Below are positions 47,459-56,488 of a stretch of DNA of 64,000 nucleotides, one piece after another (the stretch's first letter is position 1; every line of letters starts with the position of its first letter). Position numbers and translations under genes: made by a program. Source of the stretch: Cytobacillus suaedae (GTDB taxonomy: Bacteria; Bacillota; Bacilli; Bacillales; Bacillaceae_L); contig CP063163.1 in NCBI GenBank assembly GCA_014960805.1, forward strand, positions 3,559,001-3,623,000, read 5' to 3'. The notes under the pieces were generated by a model that was given only the letters and a program-made list of their open reading frames with translations, was not told the origin of the DNA and made no database searches.

Positions 47459-48171
47459 ACGTTTGCATTTTTTAATAATTCAACTTCTTCTTCTGTAAGC
47501 TCTCTGTACTCTCCTAATTCTAATGTTTCATCTAATGAGAGAGGACCCATTTTAATTCTTTGTAAATAAACCACTCTTTTTCCAACCGCCTCAAACATCC
47601 GTTTTACCTGATGGAATTTTCCTTCTGTGATAGTTACTTCAATATCAGATGAGATTCCTTGTTTTAAAATAACCAAATCTGCAGGTAGTGTTTTGTAGTC
47701 ATCCTCGAGAACTACACCTTCCTTAAATTTAACCACATCCTCACTCGTTACTTCTCCTTCGATGATTGCAAAATACGTTTTCGGTACATGATTCTTAGGG
47801 GAAAGAAGCTGGTGAGATAGTTGACCATCATTCGTCAATAACAGTAGACCTTCCGTATCCTTATCTAATCTTCCTACAGGAAAGGGTTCATAGATGGCAT
47901 CTTCCATTTCGAGCAAATCAATCACTGTTTGGTGCATTGAATCCTCTGTCGCTGAAATAACACCAGGTGGTTTATTAAGCATTAAATAGATAAACTCTTT
48001 ATAAACAACTGGTTCACCATGAACAGTTACTGTCTGTTCTTCTGGATTAACATGCTTTCCAGAATCTTTTATTATCTGTCCTTCTATTTTCACAGCCCCA
48101 GATTTCAGCAGAGCCTTAACTTCCTTACGACTCCCAAAACCAACCGTTGATAACATTTTATCTATTCTCAC
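47443..48171 (-). CDS. ytzG: 16S rRNA pseudouridine synthase (RsuA family)
   Basis: A 242-residue RsuA-type enzyme that isomerises a uridine in 16S rRNA. It has an N-terminal S4 domain (MLSTVGFGSRKEVKALLKSG) and the catalytic GRLDKDTEGLLLLTNDG (about residues 98-114). The start is GTG at 48171, nine bases after GGAGG; the frame open to 48222 would add 17 residues unrelated to the family. It lies at the YtzG site of Bacillus. Confidence 0.92.
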   Translation of the reverse strand: MRIDKMLSTVGFGSRKEVKALLKSGAVKIEGQIIKDSGKHVNPEEQTVTVHGEPVVYKEFIYLMLNKPPGVISATEDSMHQTVIDLLEMEDAIYEPFPVGRLDKDTEGLLLLTNDGQLSHQLLSPKNHVPKTYFAIIEGEVTSEDVVKFKEGVVLEDDYKTLPADLVILKQGISSDIEVTITEGKFHQVKRMFEAVGKRVVYLQRIKMGPLSLDETLELGEYRELTEEEVELLKNANVKSDQ

Positions 48172-48283
48172 AATTAAATCCCTCCAAGATGCCCAATTTA
48201 AAATAGTAGGCTGTTTACTCACTCCACATTTGACCTATATACATAGACTAATATCGTATATATAGGAAAAGGAGCGAAAAATT

Positions 48284-48514
48284 ATGTATTATCGACAAAC
48301 ACCTCAAATTGTACTCCCTGGTTTCCCTGGCTATCCTGGTGGTGGCTACGGTGGTGGCGGAAATGTAGAAAGACGTTTAGATCGCCTTGAACGCCAGTTA
48401 GAACGACAACAACGACAAATTGATAATTTAGATCGTAGAGTTGACCGTATTGAGAGACGCCTTGGATATGGAGGCGGCTATGGCGGTGGCTATGGCGACG
48501 GGTATGGACAATAA
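48284..48514 (+). CDS. small Gly/Tyr-rich coiled-coil protein
   Basis: A 76-residue protein not recognised as a named family. A central highly charged segment (residues about 28-61) consists of Arg/Glu/Gln/Asp heptads typical of a coiled coil, flanked by Gly-Tyr-rich tails (GGGYGGGG and GYGGGYGGGYGDGYG). The N-terminus YRQTPQIVLPGFPGYPGG is proline-rich. The ATG follows AAAGGAG. Such composition is seen in spore-coat and structural proteins; that is only a suggestion. Confidence 0.75.
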   Translation: MYYRQTPQIVLPGFPGYPGGGYGGGGNVERRLDRLERQLERQQRQIDNLDRRVDRIERRLGYGGGYGGGYGDGYGQ

Positions 48515-48522
48515 CCAGTAGT

Positions 48523-48559
48523 GTAGAAGGCTGTCTATTGTACAGCCTTCTGTTTTTTC
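48523..48559 (+). terminator. terminator after the Gly/Tyr-rich gene
   Basis: AGAAGGCTGT / ACAGCCTTCT followed by TTTTTTCTTT on the plus strand; it overlaps the 3' end of ytgP. Confidence 0.8.
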
Positions 48560-50178
48560 TTTCTGATTAAAAATGAAAAACGCTTTCCTAGTAGTTTTGC
48601 TAGTAAGTGGGATTTGTATGCCAAATACAAATAGATTCCAGCCCCTATACTAACACCTATCATCAAGATTGTAGCTGCCTGTATTTTTCCTTGTTCATAA
48701 CTGATTAGAAATGATAACAAATATTGTATGGTCAATATAGCAATTGCCATTAATAAGGCAAATAAACTCATAAGCACCGACCTACGTACAAAAAGAGAAA
48801 AACTATATTGTGTGTGCTTTGCAATCATCCAAAAGCTATAAGCAATTGAAACTGTGAAACCTAACGCAGTTGAAAGAATAGAACCTAGTCCCTCAAAGAC
48901 ATAAATAAGTGGTACATTCGTCATTAGTTTAATAAGTAAACCAATAACAAGACTAATTACAGCAAGCTTTTGCTTGTTTATCCCTTGCAGGATAGCAGCA
49001 GTAACCGTAAAGAAAGAAAAAAGAATAGCAACAGGTGCAAACCAACCTAAGAAAAACCCTCCATATTCTCCACCTAAGCCCTCTGTCGGATAGAAGGTAG
49101 CATATGCAGGACCAGCTAATACTGATAACCCAACTACTGCCGGTAGAACTAATAAAACAATGATTTGAAAGGTCTGGTCAATCTGACGTCGAAGTAAGGG
49201 TAGATTACCAGATGTAAATGAACTTGTTATTGTTGGGATTAGTGTTAGACCAAATGCAGTTGCTAATGATACCGGGATCATTACAAGCTTAGGAATAGAG
49301 AAAGTAATCAAACCAAAGATTTCTTCTGCTGTTACTTTGTTAATCTCTATACTAATCATAGCTTTATTAAAGGTGAACACATCTACATATGTATACAATG
49401 GAATGGCAAGTCCAACAAACACAAAGGGTCCTGCATAAGATAAAAGCTCTTTATACATCTGCTTCGTTGTCATTTCTGTTTGTGGCTTACTTTTACCTAA
49501 TAATTCATCAAAATACGGTTTTCGTATTTTTAAATAGATAAGTAATACTACCAATCCACCAAGGGCACCTACAAAAGCAGCAAATGTAGCAAAACCAACA
49601 GCTGTGGCCATTTTTCCATCTACCATTTCAATTACAATATAAGTAGCAGATAATAAGAAAACCACTCTCACTAACTGTTCAACGACTTGAGAGACAGCAG
49701 TTGGGCCCATTGATTGATTTCCTTGGAAGAAACCGCGGATAAGACTCATAATCGGGACAGCGATTAATGCAACACTGACCATGCGAATAACCATTGTTAC
49801 ATCCTCAATCTTATTACCATGTTCGTCACCACCACCTAATACTCTAGGTGCAATATATGGCGCAAGATAAAACAGAACTAAAAACGCAACAAATCCCGCT
49901 ATTCCCATAACAAGAAGACCAGATTTAAACATCCGTCTACTTGTATGGTAATCTCCTATTTCATTATATTTAGCCACAAACTTCGAGACGGCCATTGGAA
50001 ATCCCATTGTAGCAATACTTAAGAAGATCGTATATTGACCATATCCGTATGCAAATAAAGCTGAACCTTGTAATCCAACAAGAGCTACAAACGGAAAAAC
50101 ATAAATCATCCCTAGTATTCTTGATATATATGTACCAATTGTTAATATAAAAGTGCCTCGTAGCAATTTAGAATCCAT
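48535..50178 (-). CDS. ytgP: MurJ-type lipid II flippase YtgP
   Basis: A 547-residue MATE/MOP-superfamily membrane protein with about 14 helices. YtgP is the MurJ homologue of B. subtilis, moving lipid II across the membrane, redundant there with Amj. Conserved segments are YISRILGMIYVFPFVALVG, GFPMAVSKFVAKYN and RGFFQGNQSMGPTAVSQVVEQL. The ATG at 50178 follows GGGG by about six bases; an upstream in-frame ATG at 50190 overlaps it. Confidence 0.93.
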   Translation of the reverse strand: MDSKLLRGTFILTIGTYISRILGMIYVFPFVALVGLQGSALFAYGYGQYTIFLSIATMGFPMAVSKFVAKYNEIGDYHTSRRMFKSGLLVMGIAGFVAFLVLFYLAPYIAPRVLGGGDEHGNKIEDVTMVIRMVSVALIAVPIMSLIRGFFQGNQSMGPTAVSQVVEQLVRVVFLLSATYIVIEMVDGKMATAVGFATFAAFVGALGGLVVLLIYLKIRKPYFDELLGKSKPQTEMTTKQMYKELLSYAGPFVFVGLAIPLYTYVDVFTFNKAMISIEINKVTAEEIFGLITFSIPKLVMIPVSLATAFGLTLIPTITSSFTSGNLPLLRRQIDQTFQIIVLLVLPAVVGLSVLAGPAYATFYPTEGLGGEYGGFFLGWFAPVAILFSFFTVTAAILQGINKQKLAVISLVIGLLIKLMTNVPLIYVFEGLGSILSTALGFTVSIAYSFWMIAKHTQYSFSLFVRRSVLMSLFALLMAIAILTIQYLLSFLISYEQGKIQAATILMIGVSIGAGIYLYLAYKSHLLAKLLGKRFSFLIRKKKQKAVQ

Positions 50179-50251
50179 AAAAATCCCCATTCTGATAGGA
50201 AGCTTTTTTCAACTTACCTATTTTACCATAAAAACAGATTTTTCCTTATAA

Positions 50252-50641
50252 TTACCATCCAGCACTGGGCTGTCTATTAATAAAGATATTTGGAAAAGAA
50301 AGATAGTGACTATCTTCTGTTAGTTCATTAAACGGTTTATCAGTAATTGTAATTGTGAAGTTCTCATACGCTTGTGTTTCTAATAACAACTTTCCTGCAT
50401 GCTTCGCATGGAAGATTACACCGAATTCCAATCCGCTAGGCAAACGAAAACAAAATATATATGCATCTAGTTCACTCGAATAAAGCCATGCATAGTCAAA
50501 TGTTGAAACCTTTTCAGTAAGGAATTCTGAGCTAGTTGGTATTGACAACAGTAACACATTGCCATTTTCATCTTGCGTCCAACCCCCATCCTCTGGATAA
50601 TGCCCTTCTGAAATTGTTGGTTTGTATTCTCTATTCAACAT
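50252..50641 (-). CDS. hypothetical protein
   Basis: A 129-residue protein without a recognised family. It has no signal peptide or membrane helix, is mixed and slightly acidic, and has a beta-rich look (DAYIFCFRLPSGLEFGVIF). The ATG follows GAGGGATC with a very short spacer. It sits alone between ytgP and ytfP. Codon use matches its neighbours, so it is likely a real native gene. Confidence 0.7.
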   Translation of the reverse strand: MLNREYKPTISEGHYPEDGGWTQDENGNVLLLSIPTSSEFLTEKVSTFDYAWLYSSELDAYIFCFRLPSGLEFGVIFHAKHAGKLLLETQAYENFTITITDKPFNELTEDSHYLSFPNIFINRQPSAGW

Positions 50642-50807
50642 GATCCCTCAATTCTATCTATGGATTATAACTTTACATTCATTTAAATCAAATATAGTGT
50701 ATCATATCACTAGTTGAGGTCGAAGTAATTACTTTACGGTTATTTCTATTTCTTCTTAAAAAGTGGTATCTTTAACCTTAGAAGTTTTTAGAAAAGTGGT
50801 GAACTGT

Positions 50808-52091
50808 ATGAAGTATGATGTTATTGTAGTTGGCGGTGGCCCTTCCGGTTTAATGGCAGCCATTGCAGCAGGGGAACAAGGGGCAAGAGTGCTGTTATTA
50901 GATAAAGGTGAAAAATTGGGAAGAAAATTAGCTATTTCTGGTGGAGGACGTTGCAATGTCACAAATCGCCTCCCACTTGAAGAAATCATAAAACATATTC
51001 CTGGAAATGGTCGATTTTTATATAGTGCATTTTCCGTTTTTAATAATGAAGATATTATCCGTTTCTTCGAGAAACTAGGTATCAAACTAAAAGAAGAAGA
51101 TCACGGAAGAATGTTTCCGGTAAGTGATAAAGCTCAATCAGTTGTTGATGCATTAATAGAGCAATTAAAGAAATATAAAGTACACATTCGAACAAACACG
51201 CCTGTTTCAAAAGTACTTTATCATGAAGATAAAGTAGTTGGCGTAATTCTTAAAACGGGTGAACAAATTGATACTAAGAGCCTAGTTCTTGCTGTTGGAG
51301 GCAAATCGGTGCCCCATACAGGGTCTACTGGTGATGGCTATGCATGGGCAAAGGCGGCTGGTCATACAATTACTGACTTGTACCCGACCGAAGTACCCAT
51401 TACTTCAAATGAACCATTCATAAAAAACAAGACTCTACAAGGGCTGGCACTTCGTGATGTGGCTCTAAGTGTACTCAACCCAAAAGGAAAGATAGTAATT
51501 ACCCATACCATGGATATGTTATTTACTCATTTTGGAATTTCTGGACCTGCGGTTTTACGTTGTAGTCAATATGTAGTTAAAACCATGAAGAAATTTAATG
51601 TGGACAAGGTAACAGTTAGTATAGATGCACTACCTTCCATGAATGAAGAAGAAATATTCCAATTTGTACTAAAGGAAACAAAGGCTGAGCCGAAAAAAGC
51701 AATAAAAAACATTTTAAAAGGTTTTTTACCAGAGCGCTATTTACTCTTTCTATTAGAGAAAAACCAAATAGACCTTCAAGTCTCATCAGCGAATCTTTCG
51801 CACGAAAGCATTCGGTCATTTGCAAAAGATTGTAAACAGTTCCAGTTTGATGTTAATGGCACATTACCGATTGAGAAAGCATTTGTAACGGGGGGCGGAG
51901 TCTCCGTAAAGGAAATTCATCCAAAGGAAATGTCCTCAAAATTTATGAATGGACTTTACTTTTGTGGTGAAATCCTTGATATACATGGTTACACAGGTGG
52001 CTACAATATCACATCTGCCCTCGTAACTGGCCGACTAGCAGGAGTAAATGCAGGAAAGTACTCAAAACGACCTTCAAATATGATTGTGTAA
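50808..52091 (+). CDS. ytfP: FAD-dependent oxidoreductase YtfP (HI0933 family)
   Basis: A 427-residue flavoprotein with the N-terminal Rossmann motif [15 protein letters not shown] (about residues 7-21), [13 protein letters not shown] (about 44-56) and a C-terminal FAD-contact [16 protein letters not shown] (about 385-400). This HI0933-like family (BaiN) is conserved, but its substrate is unknown. The ATG at 50808 was chosen because it gives the flavoprotein start; the frame extends upstream to 50763 without a reasonable ribosome site. Confidence 0.92.
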   Translation: MKYDVIVVGGGPSGLMAAIAAGEQGARVLLLDKGEKLGRKLAISGGGRCNVTNRLPLEEIIKHIPGNGRFLYSAFSVFNNEDIIRFFEKLGIKLKEEDHGRMFPVSDKAQSVVDALIEQLKKYKVHIRTNTPVSKVLYHEDKVVGVILKTGEQIDTKSLVLAVGGKSVPHTGSTGDGYAWAKAAGHTITDLYPTEVPITSNEPFIKNKTLQGLALRDVALSVLNPKGKIVITHTMDMLFTHFGISGPAVLRCSQYVVKTMKKFNVDKVTVSIDALPSMNEEEIFQFVLKETKAEPKKAIKNILKGFLPERYLLFLLEKNQIDLQVSSANLSHESIRSFAKDCKQFQFDVNGTLPIEKAFVTGGGVSVKEIHPKEMSSKFMNGLYFCGEILDIHGYTGGYNITSALVTGRLAGVNAGKYSKRPSNMIV

Positions 52092-52143
52092 AAATAAGTT
52101 TAAAATGGTCAACAAGTGTCATTAAACCTATGTATAGAGTTAG

Positions 52144-52268
52144 GTTATTTGCTAGAATCCACGAGACTCCTGCGGGAGTAGCACGTCAACGGGAGACCCC
52201 GCAGGCGCAATCGCGCCGAGGAGGCTCCCGGACTGCCCGCGGAAAGCGAGTGGATTCTAGCGAATAAC
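52144..52268 (+). repeat. G+C-rich dispersed repeat, copy D
   Basis: Ends are inverted: GTTATTTGCTAGAATCCAC and GTGGATTCTAGCGAATAAC. The core has CTCCTGCGGGAG and GCGCCGAGGAGGCTCCCGG. Copy A is the same subtype in the opposite orientation. Confidence 0.85.
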
Positions 52269-52323
52269 AAACCATATACTTTTACATACCTTTTTACTTT
52301 TTTACATAGACCTAGAACACATA

Positions 52324-52509
52324 CTAGGCTCTATATAATACCATCGCTGAAAAACAATAAATTTGTTCCTCTCCAGCATTACACGTAATCGCTACTTGAT
52401 ACTTAATATCTATTAACTGTCTCTCATCTATTTTTTCAAGAAAACGATTCAAAGCAACCTCTAAATCTTCCTCATGCTCTTCATCAAATACTTTAACTCT
52501 ATAGCCCAT
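52324..52509 (-). CDS. cse60: sporulation-associated small protein Cse60
   Basis: A 61-residue acidic protein matching the Cse60 pattern VKVFDEEHEEDLE followed by FLEKI and KYQVAI ... EEQIYCFSAMVLY. Cse60 is expressed in the mother cell under sigma-E in B. subtilis; its function is unknown. The ATG at 52509 follows GAGAGGTGG; an in-frame GTG at 52518 overlaps that site. It supports a spore-forming host. Confidence 0.88.
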   Translation of the reverse strand: MGYRVKVFDEEHEEDLEVALNRFLEKIDERQLIDIKYQVAITCNAGEEQIYCFSAMVLYRA

Positions 52510-52581
52510 ACACTCCACCTCTCTAGTATTACATTATTGTCTAAACCCAAAAATATAACCTAGTGAAGAGAATTTTATATA

Positions 52582-53910
52582 CTAATAGTTTACTGTCTCA
52601 CTACTCTTTGAAACCTTGCTTGCTTTTACAAATGAAATACCTATGGTCAGTAGTGGTAGTAGCCATAAAAAGATGGCATAAGGTAAATAAGAAAGCAAAG
52701 GCACTCCAACAATTGTACTACACATGATTGCTAACACACTCCAAGGTAGCATCCCTGGAACTAACATGGTAGAATCACCCATCACCCTTGAAAGTTCAGC
52801 TTTTGAATATCTAAATTTCCAATGGGATATAAAGGAACGACCTGTTAGTATAATCGGTAAAGTTTGATTTGCAGCTATCATCGCAATAAGAGTTGTGGCC
52901 ATCATCGTTTTTATCGTATCTGCAAAGAGTGAAAAGGAAGTTGCTAACCACTCGTCTAGAAAGCTCTGAATAATCTTATATTCTTCTAATAATCCATTAT
53001 AAGCACCGGCTAAACCAAGAAATAATAACAGCAAATACATATTAATTAAGCCGCCACCTATACCTTCAACACCGAAAAATAAAGCATGAGATAAATGATT
53101 TATTGTAGTTAGTTTATATAAAGCTATTAAACATGCACTGCTTATGCTTAAAATAAAAGCATAAAGAATCTTTACTCGAACAAGAACGATGCCAATAAGG
53201 ACCATCGGGGGAATAAAGGTAATTAAAGATATCTGTTTAAAATCTTCCACATTTGTAGCACCAAGCAATTCCCCTTTATAATGAGCATCTAGTAAACTAA
53301 AAAATACAATTCCAAGTACGATGCTTATTAAAGTAGTCGGAAGCATTGCTTTAAACTGTTCTTTTACTGAAATCTCCAATGTGTGTGCCAAAAGTTGATG
53401 AGCACTAGAAAAAGGTGAAGTACGATCTCCAACAAATGCACCAGCAATTAACGCCCCTGCAATGATCTCTGGTTGATGACCAATTGATATACCCGTACTC
53501 ATAATAGGAATCCCAACTGCACTTAATGTTCCGACTGAGGTTCCCAGTAACATTGAAAAAACACTCGCAACGATAAAAGAAAGCATCAAAAAATAAGCTG
53601 GTGCTATTAAATTTAATGAAACCGTGACAAGTTGTTCAATTGTCCCAGACAAATACCAAGAAGGCAATAGAAACCCTACAAGTAGCAAAATATAGATAAC
53701 GCCACTTGTTTTCTTAATTCCTTTTATGCTAATTGAAAAGATTTTCGAAAGAGAAACTCCCTTACTATTTAGTAAAAAGACCAAAAAAAGAAAGCCTGGT
53801 AAAAATCCAATCACCAATGGAATATGTATACTCACGGAAAGAATTACACCAGATAAAGTTACCATAATAAGTAATATAACTTGACGTAATGAAAATGTGA
53901 CTGGTTCCAG
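52582..53910 (-). CDS. NhaC-family Na+/H+ antiporter (start codon apparently CTG)
   Basis: A polytopic carrier of the NhaC/MleN family with about 11 helices and the motif AGALIAGAFVGDRTSPFSSA. The substrate could be Na+/H+ or malate/lactate. The first ATG (53865) has no Shine-Dalgarno. The frame continues 18 codons further to a TGA, and encodes EPVTFSLRQVILL, which looks like the family's missing N-terminal part. AGGGGTG lies seven bases before CTG at 53910; no ATG, GTG or TTG exists between. Start at CTG gives 442 residues. Confidence 0.85.
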   Translation of the reverse strand: MEPVTFSLRQVILLIMVTLSGVILSVSIHIPLVIGFLPGFLFLVFLLNSKGVSLSKIFSISIKGIKKTSGVIYILLLVGFLLPSWYLSGTIEQLVTVSLNLIAPAYFLMLSFIVASVFSMLLGTSVGTLSAVGIPIMSTGISIGHQPEIIAGALIAGAFVGDRTSPFSSAHQLLAHTLEISVKEQFKAMLPTTLISIVLGIVFFSLLDAHYKGELLGATNVEDFKQISLITFIPPMVLIGIVLVRVKILYAFILSISSACLIALYKLTTINHLSHALFFGVEGIGGGLINMYLLLLFLGLAGAYNGLLEEYKIIQSFLDEWLATSFSLFADTIKTMMATTLIAMIAANQTLPIILTGRSFISHWKFRYSKAELSRVMGDSTMLVPGMLPWSVLAIMCSTIVGVPLLSYLPYAIFLWLLPLLTIGISFVKASKVSKSSETVNY

Positions 53911-54062
53911 TTTCTTTCACCCCTATAATTAGAATACTTCATATTATATACTAGCATTATGACGAAAGACTAACGTTTTAATATGGTAAACACTTACGAT
54001 TTCACGTGCATTATTAAAACTCTACAAGCTAATGCTTAATTTAAATAGACAGGGGGCAAATC

Positions 54063-55424
54063 ATGAGTAGTATAGGCCTTGAAGACCAAGATAAACTTAC
54101 TCTTGGTATAATAAAATCCCTTAAAGATAGTAAGAAAGCTGACTTTCGATTGCTTTTAGATGAATTACAACCTTACGATATAGCTCGAATATTTGAGAGC
54201 CTACCTAAAAAGCATCGCGCTAAATTTTTGCTCTTTATGAACCCTGAAGAAATTGCTGATTTAATACAAGAGCTTGAAAAAGAATACCAATTTGAGGTTC
54301 TTACAAAATTAGGGATAGAAAAATCTGGACATGTAATGGATTTAATGGATAATGATGATTTAGCATTTCTTCTTGAAGACCTATCCCCTGACAAAATTGA
54401 AGAGCTATTAGCCGGGATGGGCCGAGAGGAATCAAAGATTGTTCAAAACATCATGAATTATCCTCCTGAAACAGCAGGACGTATGATGACAAATCGTTTT
54501 GTTTGGATTTCAAAGCATTATACAGTTCGTGAAGCAGCTAATAAATTAAAGGAATTCGCTGAGTTCTCCGAAACAATTAATTACCTGTATGTAATCAATG
54601 ATGAGAAAAAGCTAGTTGGTGTCGTTTCCTATCGTGACTTAATTATTGCTGATTTACACGAAAAGATTGAAGATATTATGTATAAAAGAGTAATTTCAGT
54701 AACTGCAGATACCGACCAAGAGGAAGTTGCTCAAATCATTGAACGTTATGACTTCTTGGCAATACCTGTCGTTGAAAATGAAGTGTTAGTAGGAATCGTC
54801 ACTGTTGATGATATTATCGACGTTGTGATAAGTGAAGCAACCGAAGATATCGAAAAGCTGTCAGCGTCTGGTAAGGCAATTGATTTTGATACAAAGGCAT
54901 ATGTAGCTGCTTATCGTCGGTTACCTTGGTTAATTTTGCTCTTATTTATTGGAATTGTATCTGGGACAATTATCAGTCAGTTTGAGGAAACACTCTCAAA
55001 AGTAGTGGCACTTGCCTTTTTTATGCCAATGATTGCAGGGATGACAGGAAATACAGGTACTCAGTCCCTAGCTGTTGTTGTTAGAGGGTTGATTACGAAA
55101 GATGTAGATAAAAATGTGGCAGTTCGGTTAATATTCCGCGAACTGAACGTAGGATTAATTATTGGTGTAATATGTGGGGTATTAATTGCAATTATAGCAC
55201 TTGTTTGGCAAGGAAGTGCTGTTTTGGGGCTAGTTGTTGGAAGCTCTTTAGTCTTGACACTAATCATTGGAACTTTGGCAGGAACTATTATCCCATTGCT
55301 TCTATATCGTTTAAAGATTGATCCTGCTGTTGCATCTGGACCACTTATTACTACTATAAATGATATTGTATCTCTTCTTATATACTTTGGTTTAGCATCT
55401 ATGTTTATAAATTACCTAATGTAA
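54063..55424 (+). CDS. mgtE: magnesium transporter MgtE
   Basis: A 453-residue Mg2+ channel. It has the MgtE N domain (about residues 15-130), paired CBS domains (about 135-255; VGVVSYRDLI, VGIVTVDDIIDV) that gate by sensing cytosolic Mg2+, a plug helix, and five membrane helices with PMIAGMTGNTGTQSLAV (about 322-338) lining the pore. The ATG follows GGGGG. The 152 bases upstream hold no recognisable M-box riboswitch. Confidence 0.94.
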   Translation: MSSIGLEDQDKLTLGIIKSLKDSKKADFRLLLDELQPYDIARIFESLPKKHRAKFLLFMNPEEIADLIQELEKEYQFEVLTKLGIEKSGHVMDLMDNDDLAFLLEDLSPDKIEELLAGMGREESKIVQNIMNYPPETAGRMMTNRFVWISKHYTVREAANKLKEFAEFSETINYLYVINDEKKLVGVVSYRDLIIADLHEKIEDIMYKRVISVTADTDQEEVAQIIERYDFLAIPVVENEVLVGIVTVDDIIDVVISEATEDIEKLSASGKAIDFDTKAYVAAYRRLPWLILLLFIGIVSGTIISQFEETLSKVVALAFFMPMIAGMTGNTGTQSLAVVVRGLITKDVDKNVAVRLIFRELNVGLIIGVICGVLIAIIALVWQGSAVLGLVVGSSLVLTLIIGTLAGTIIPLLLYRLKIDPAVASGPLITTINDIVSLLIYFGLASMFINYLM

Positions 55425-55441
55425 ACAAAGCCTCTCTAAAT

Positions 55442-55469
55442 AAAAAACGCTGCATAAGCAGCGTTTTTT
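55442..55469. terminator. bidirectional terminator between mgtE and lipoprotein gene
   Basis: AAAAAACGCTGC / GCAGCGTTTTTT stem between convergent stops. Confidence 0.85.
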
Positions 55470-55476
55470 CGTGTGA

Positions 55477-55986
55477 TTAAAATACTAGGTTATAATTAGC
55501 TGGTACCATATCAATTGCTTCACTTACTTGTTTCATAGCGTCAATATATTCTTGAACTAGTTTTTCTGACTCAGAGAATACTGTTTCTCCAGCTTCAATT
55601 GCAGCACCTTCTTTGTTGTAAGCCTCTCCAAGCTTAGCAAGTGCAGTTTTAATTGTTTCCTCATGTTCTTTTAATTCTGCTGGAATTTCTAATGCATTTA
55701 GCTCACTTTCAAAGTTTGCACCAATTACACTAGCACTATCTGCTGGTTTTTCTGTAACTGTTTCATCCATATGAGCATATAGCAGATTATCCATCTCACG
55801 AACTTTTTTAATAATCGTTGACTCAAGGTTAAACATTGCAGAACGAGTTTGCTTAACGATTTCTTCTTTTGTTATGTCAGTCTCTGGTTCTACCTTAACT
55901 TCTGAACCGCTTGATGTTTCTGTGTTACAAGCAGCAAGAACTAATAGAATCATAGATATTATTACTAATAGTAGATACTTTTTCAT
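55477..55986 (-). CDS. putative lipoprotein
   Basis: A 169-residue predicted lipoprotein: signal peptide with lipobox LAAC and the lipidated cysteine at residue 20, then a linker with Ser/Glu/Val and a mostly helical acidic domain. No known family is recognised. It would sit on the outer face of the membrane. The ATG follows AAAGGGGAAAA. It is not related in sequence to the lipoprotein at 26874-27383. Confidence 0.78.
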   Translation of the reverse strand: MKKYLLLVIISMILLVLAACNTETSSGSEVKVEPETDITKEEIVKQTRSAMFNLESTIIKKVREMDNLLYAHMDETVTEKPADSASVIGANFESELNALEIPAELKEHEETIKTALAKLGEAYNKEGAAIEAGETVFSESEKLVQEYIDAMKQVSEAIDMVPANYNLVF

Positions 55987-56204
55987 ATAATTTTCCCCTT
56001 TTCCTATTTATCCCAAAATTAACTACAGAAGTCATTATACTATTATCAATTAAAGTTATTCAAGGAAAAGCATTATACGTGGAATATTCTGTAATTTCTT
56101 ATTTTGCATACTATTAAATCAACTCTTTTAATTCACAACAAGCAAACCGATATAATACTAGAATAACTTAATCCTTTTACATTCAACTATATATTTGAAA
56201 AATA

Positions 56205-56236
56205 AAAACAGGTAAGAATATCTCACCTGTTTTTAT
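56205..56236. terminator. terminator-like hairpin downstream of the TetR gene
   Basis: AAAACAGGT ... ACCTGTTTT stem with A/T flanks. It lies in the 55987-56488 gap, which otherwise contains repeat copy E and AT-rich sequence. Confidence 0.65.
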
Positions 56237-56283
56237 TCAATGCTCATTTTTTAAAGATTATAGCTTTTTAATTTGAACAAAGA

Positions 56284-56415
56284 CCGTTCCTTTGCGCTAC
56301 AGTCACTTGCTTTCCGCGGGGAGGGATGCAAGCCTCCTCGGCACTTCGCACCTGTGGGGTCTCGCACTTCCCTCACTTCCCGCAGGAGTCAAGTGACTTC
56401 CGCTCCAATCCACTC
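56284..56415 (-). repeat. G+C-rich dispersed repeat, copy E
   Basis: Reverse-orientation copy: begins CCGTTCCTTTGCGCT and ends CTCCAATCCACTC, with CCGCGGGGAGG and GCAGGAGTCAAGTGA inside. Same subtype as B and C but without the nested hairpin. Confidence 0.85.
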
Positions 56416-56488
56416 TTAGTTTTAACAATGTTTAGGAGCACATTCTTTGTAAAAAGAGCATAATTAAATTCATTTCATTATATATCTA

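Noticed and set aside
54000-54062. M-box riboswitch before mgtE
   Set aside because: The upstream gap is short and no conserved M-box elements or terminator hairpin were seen.
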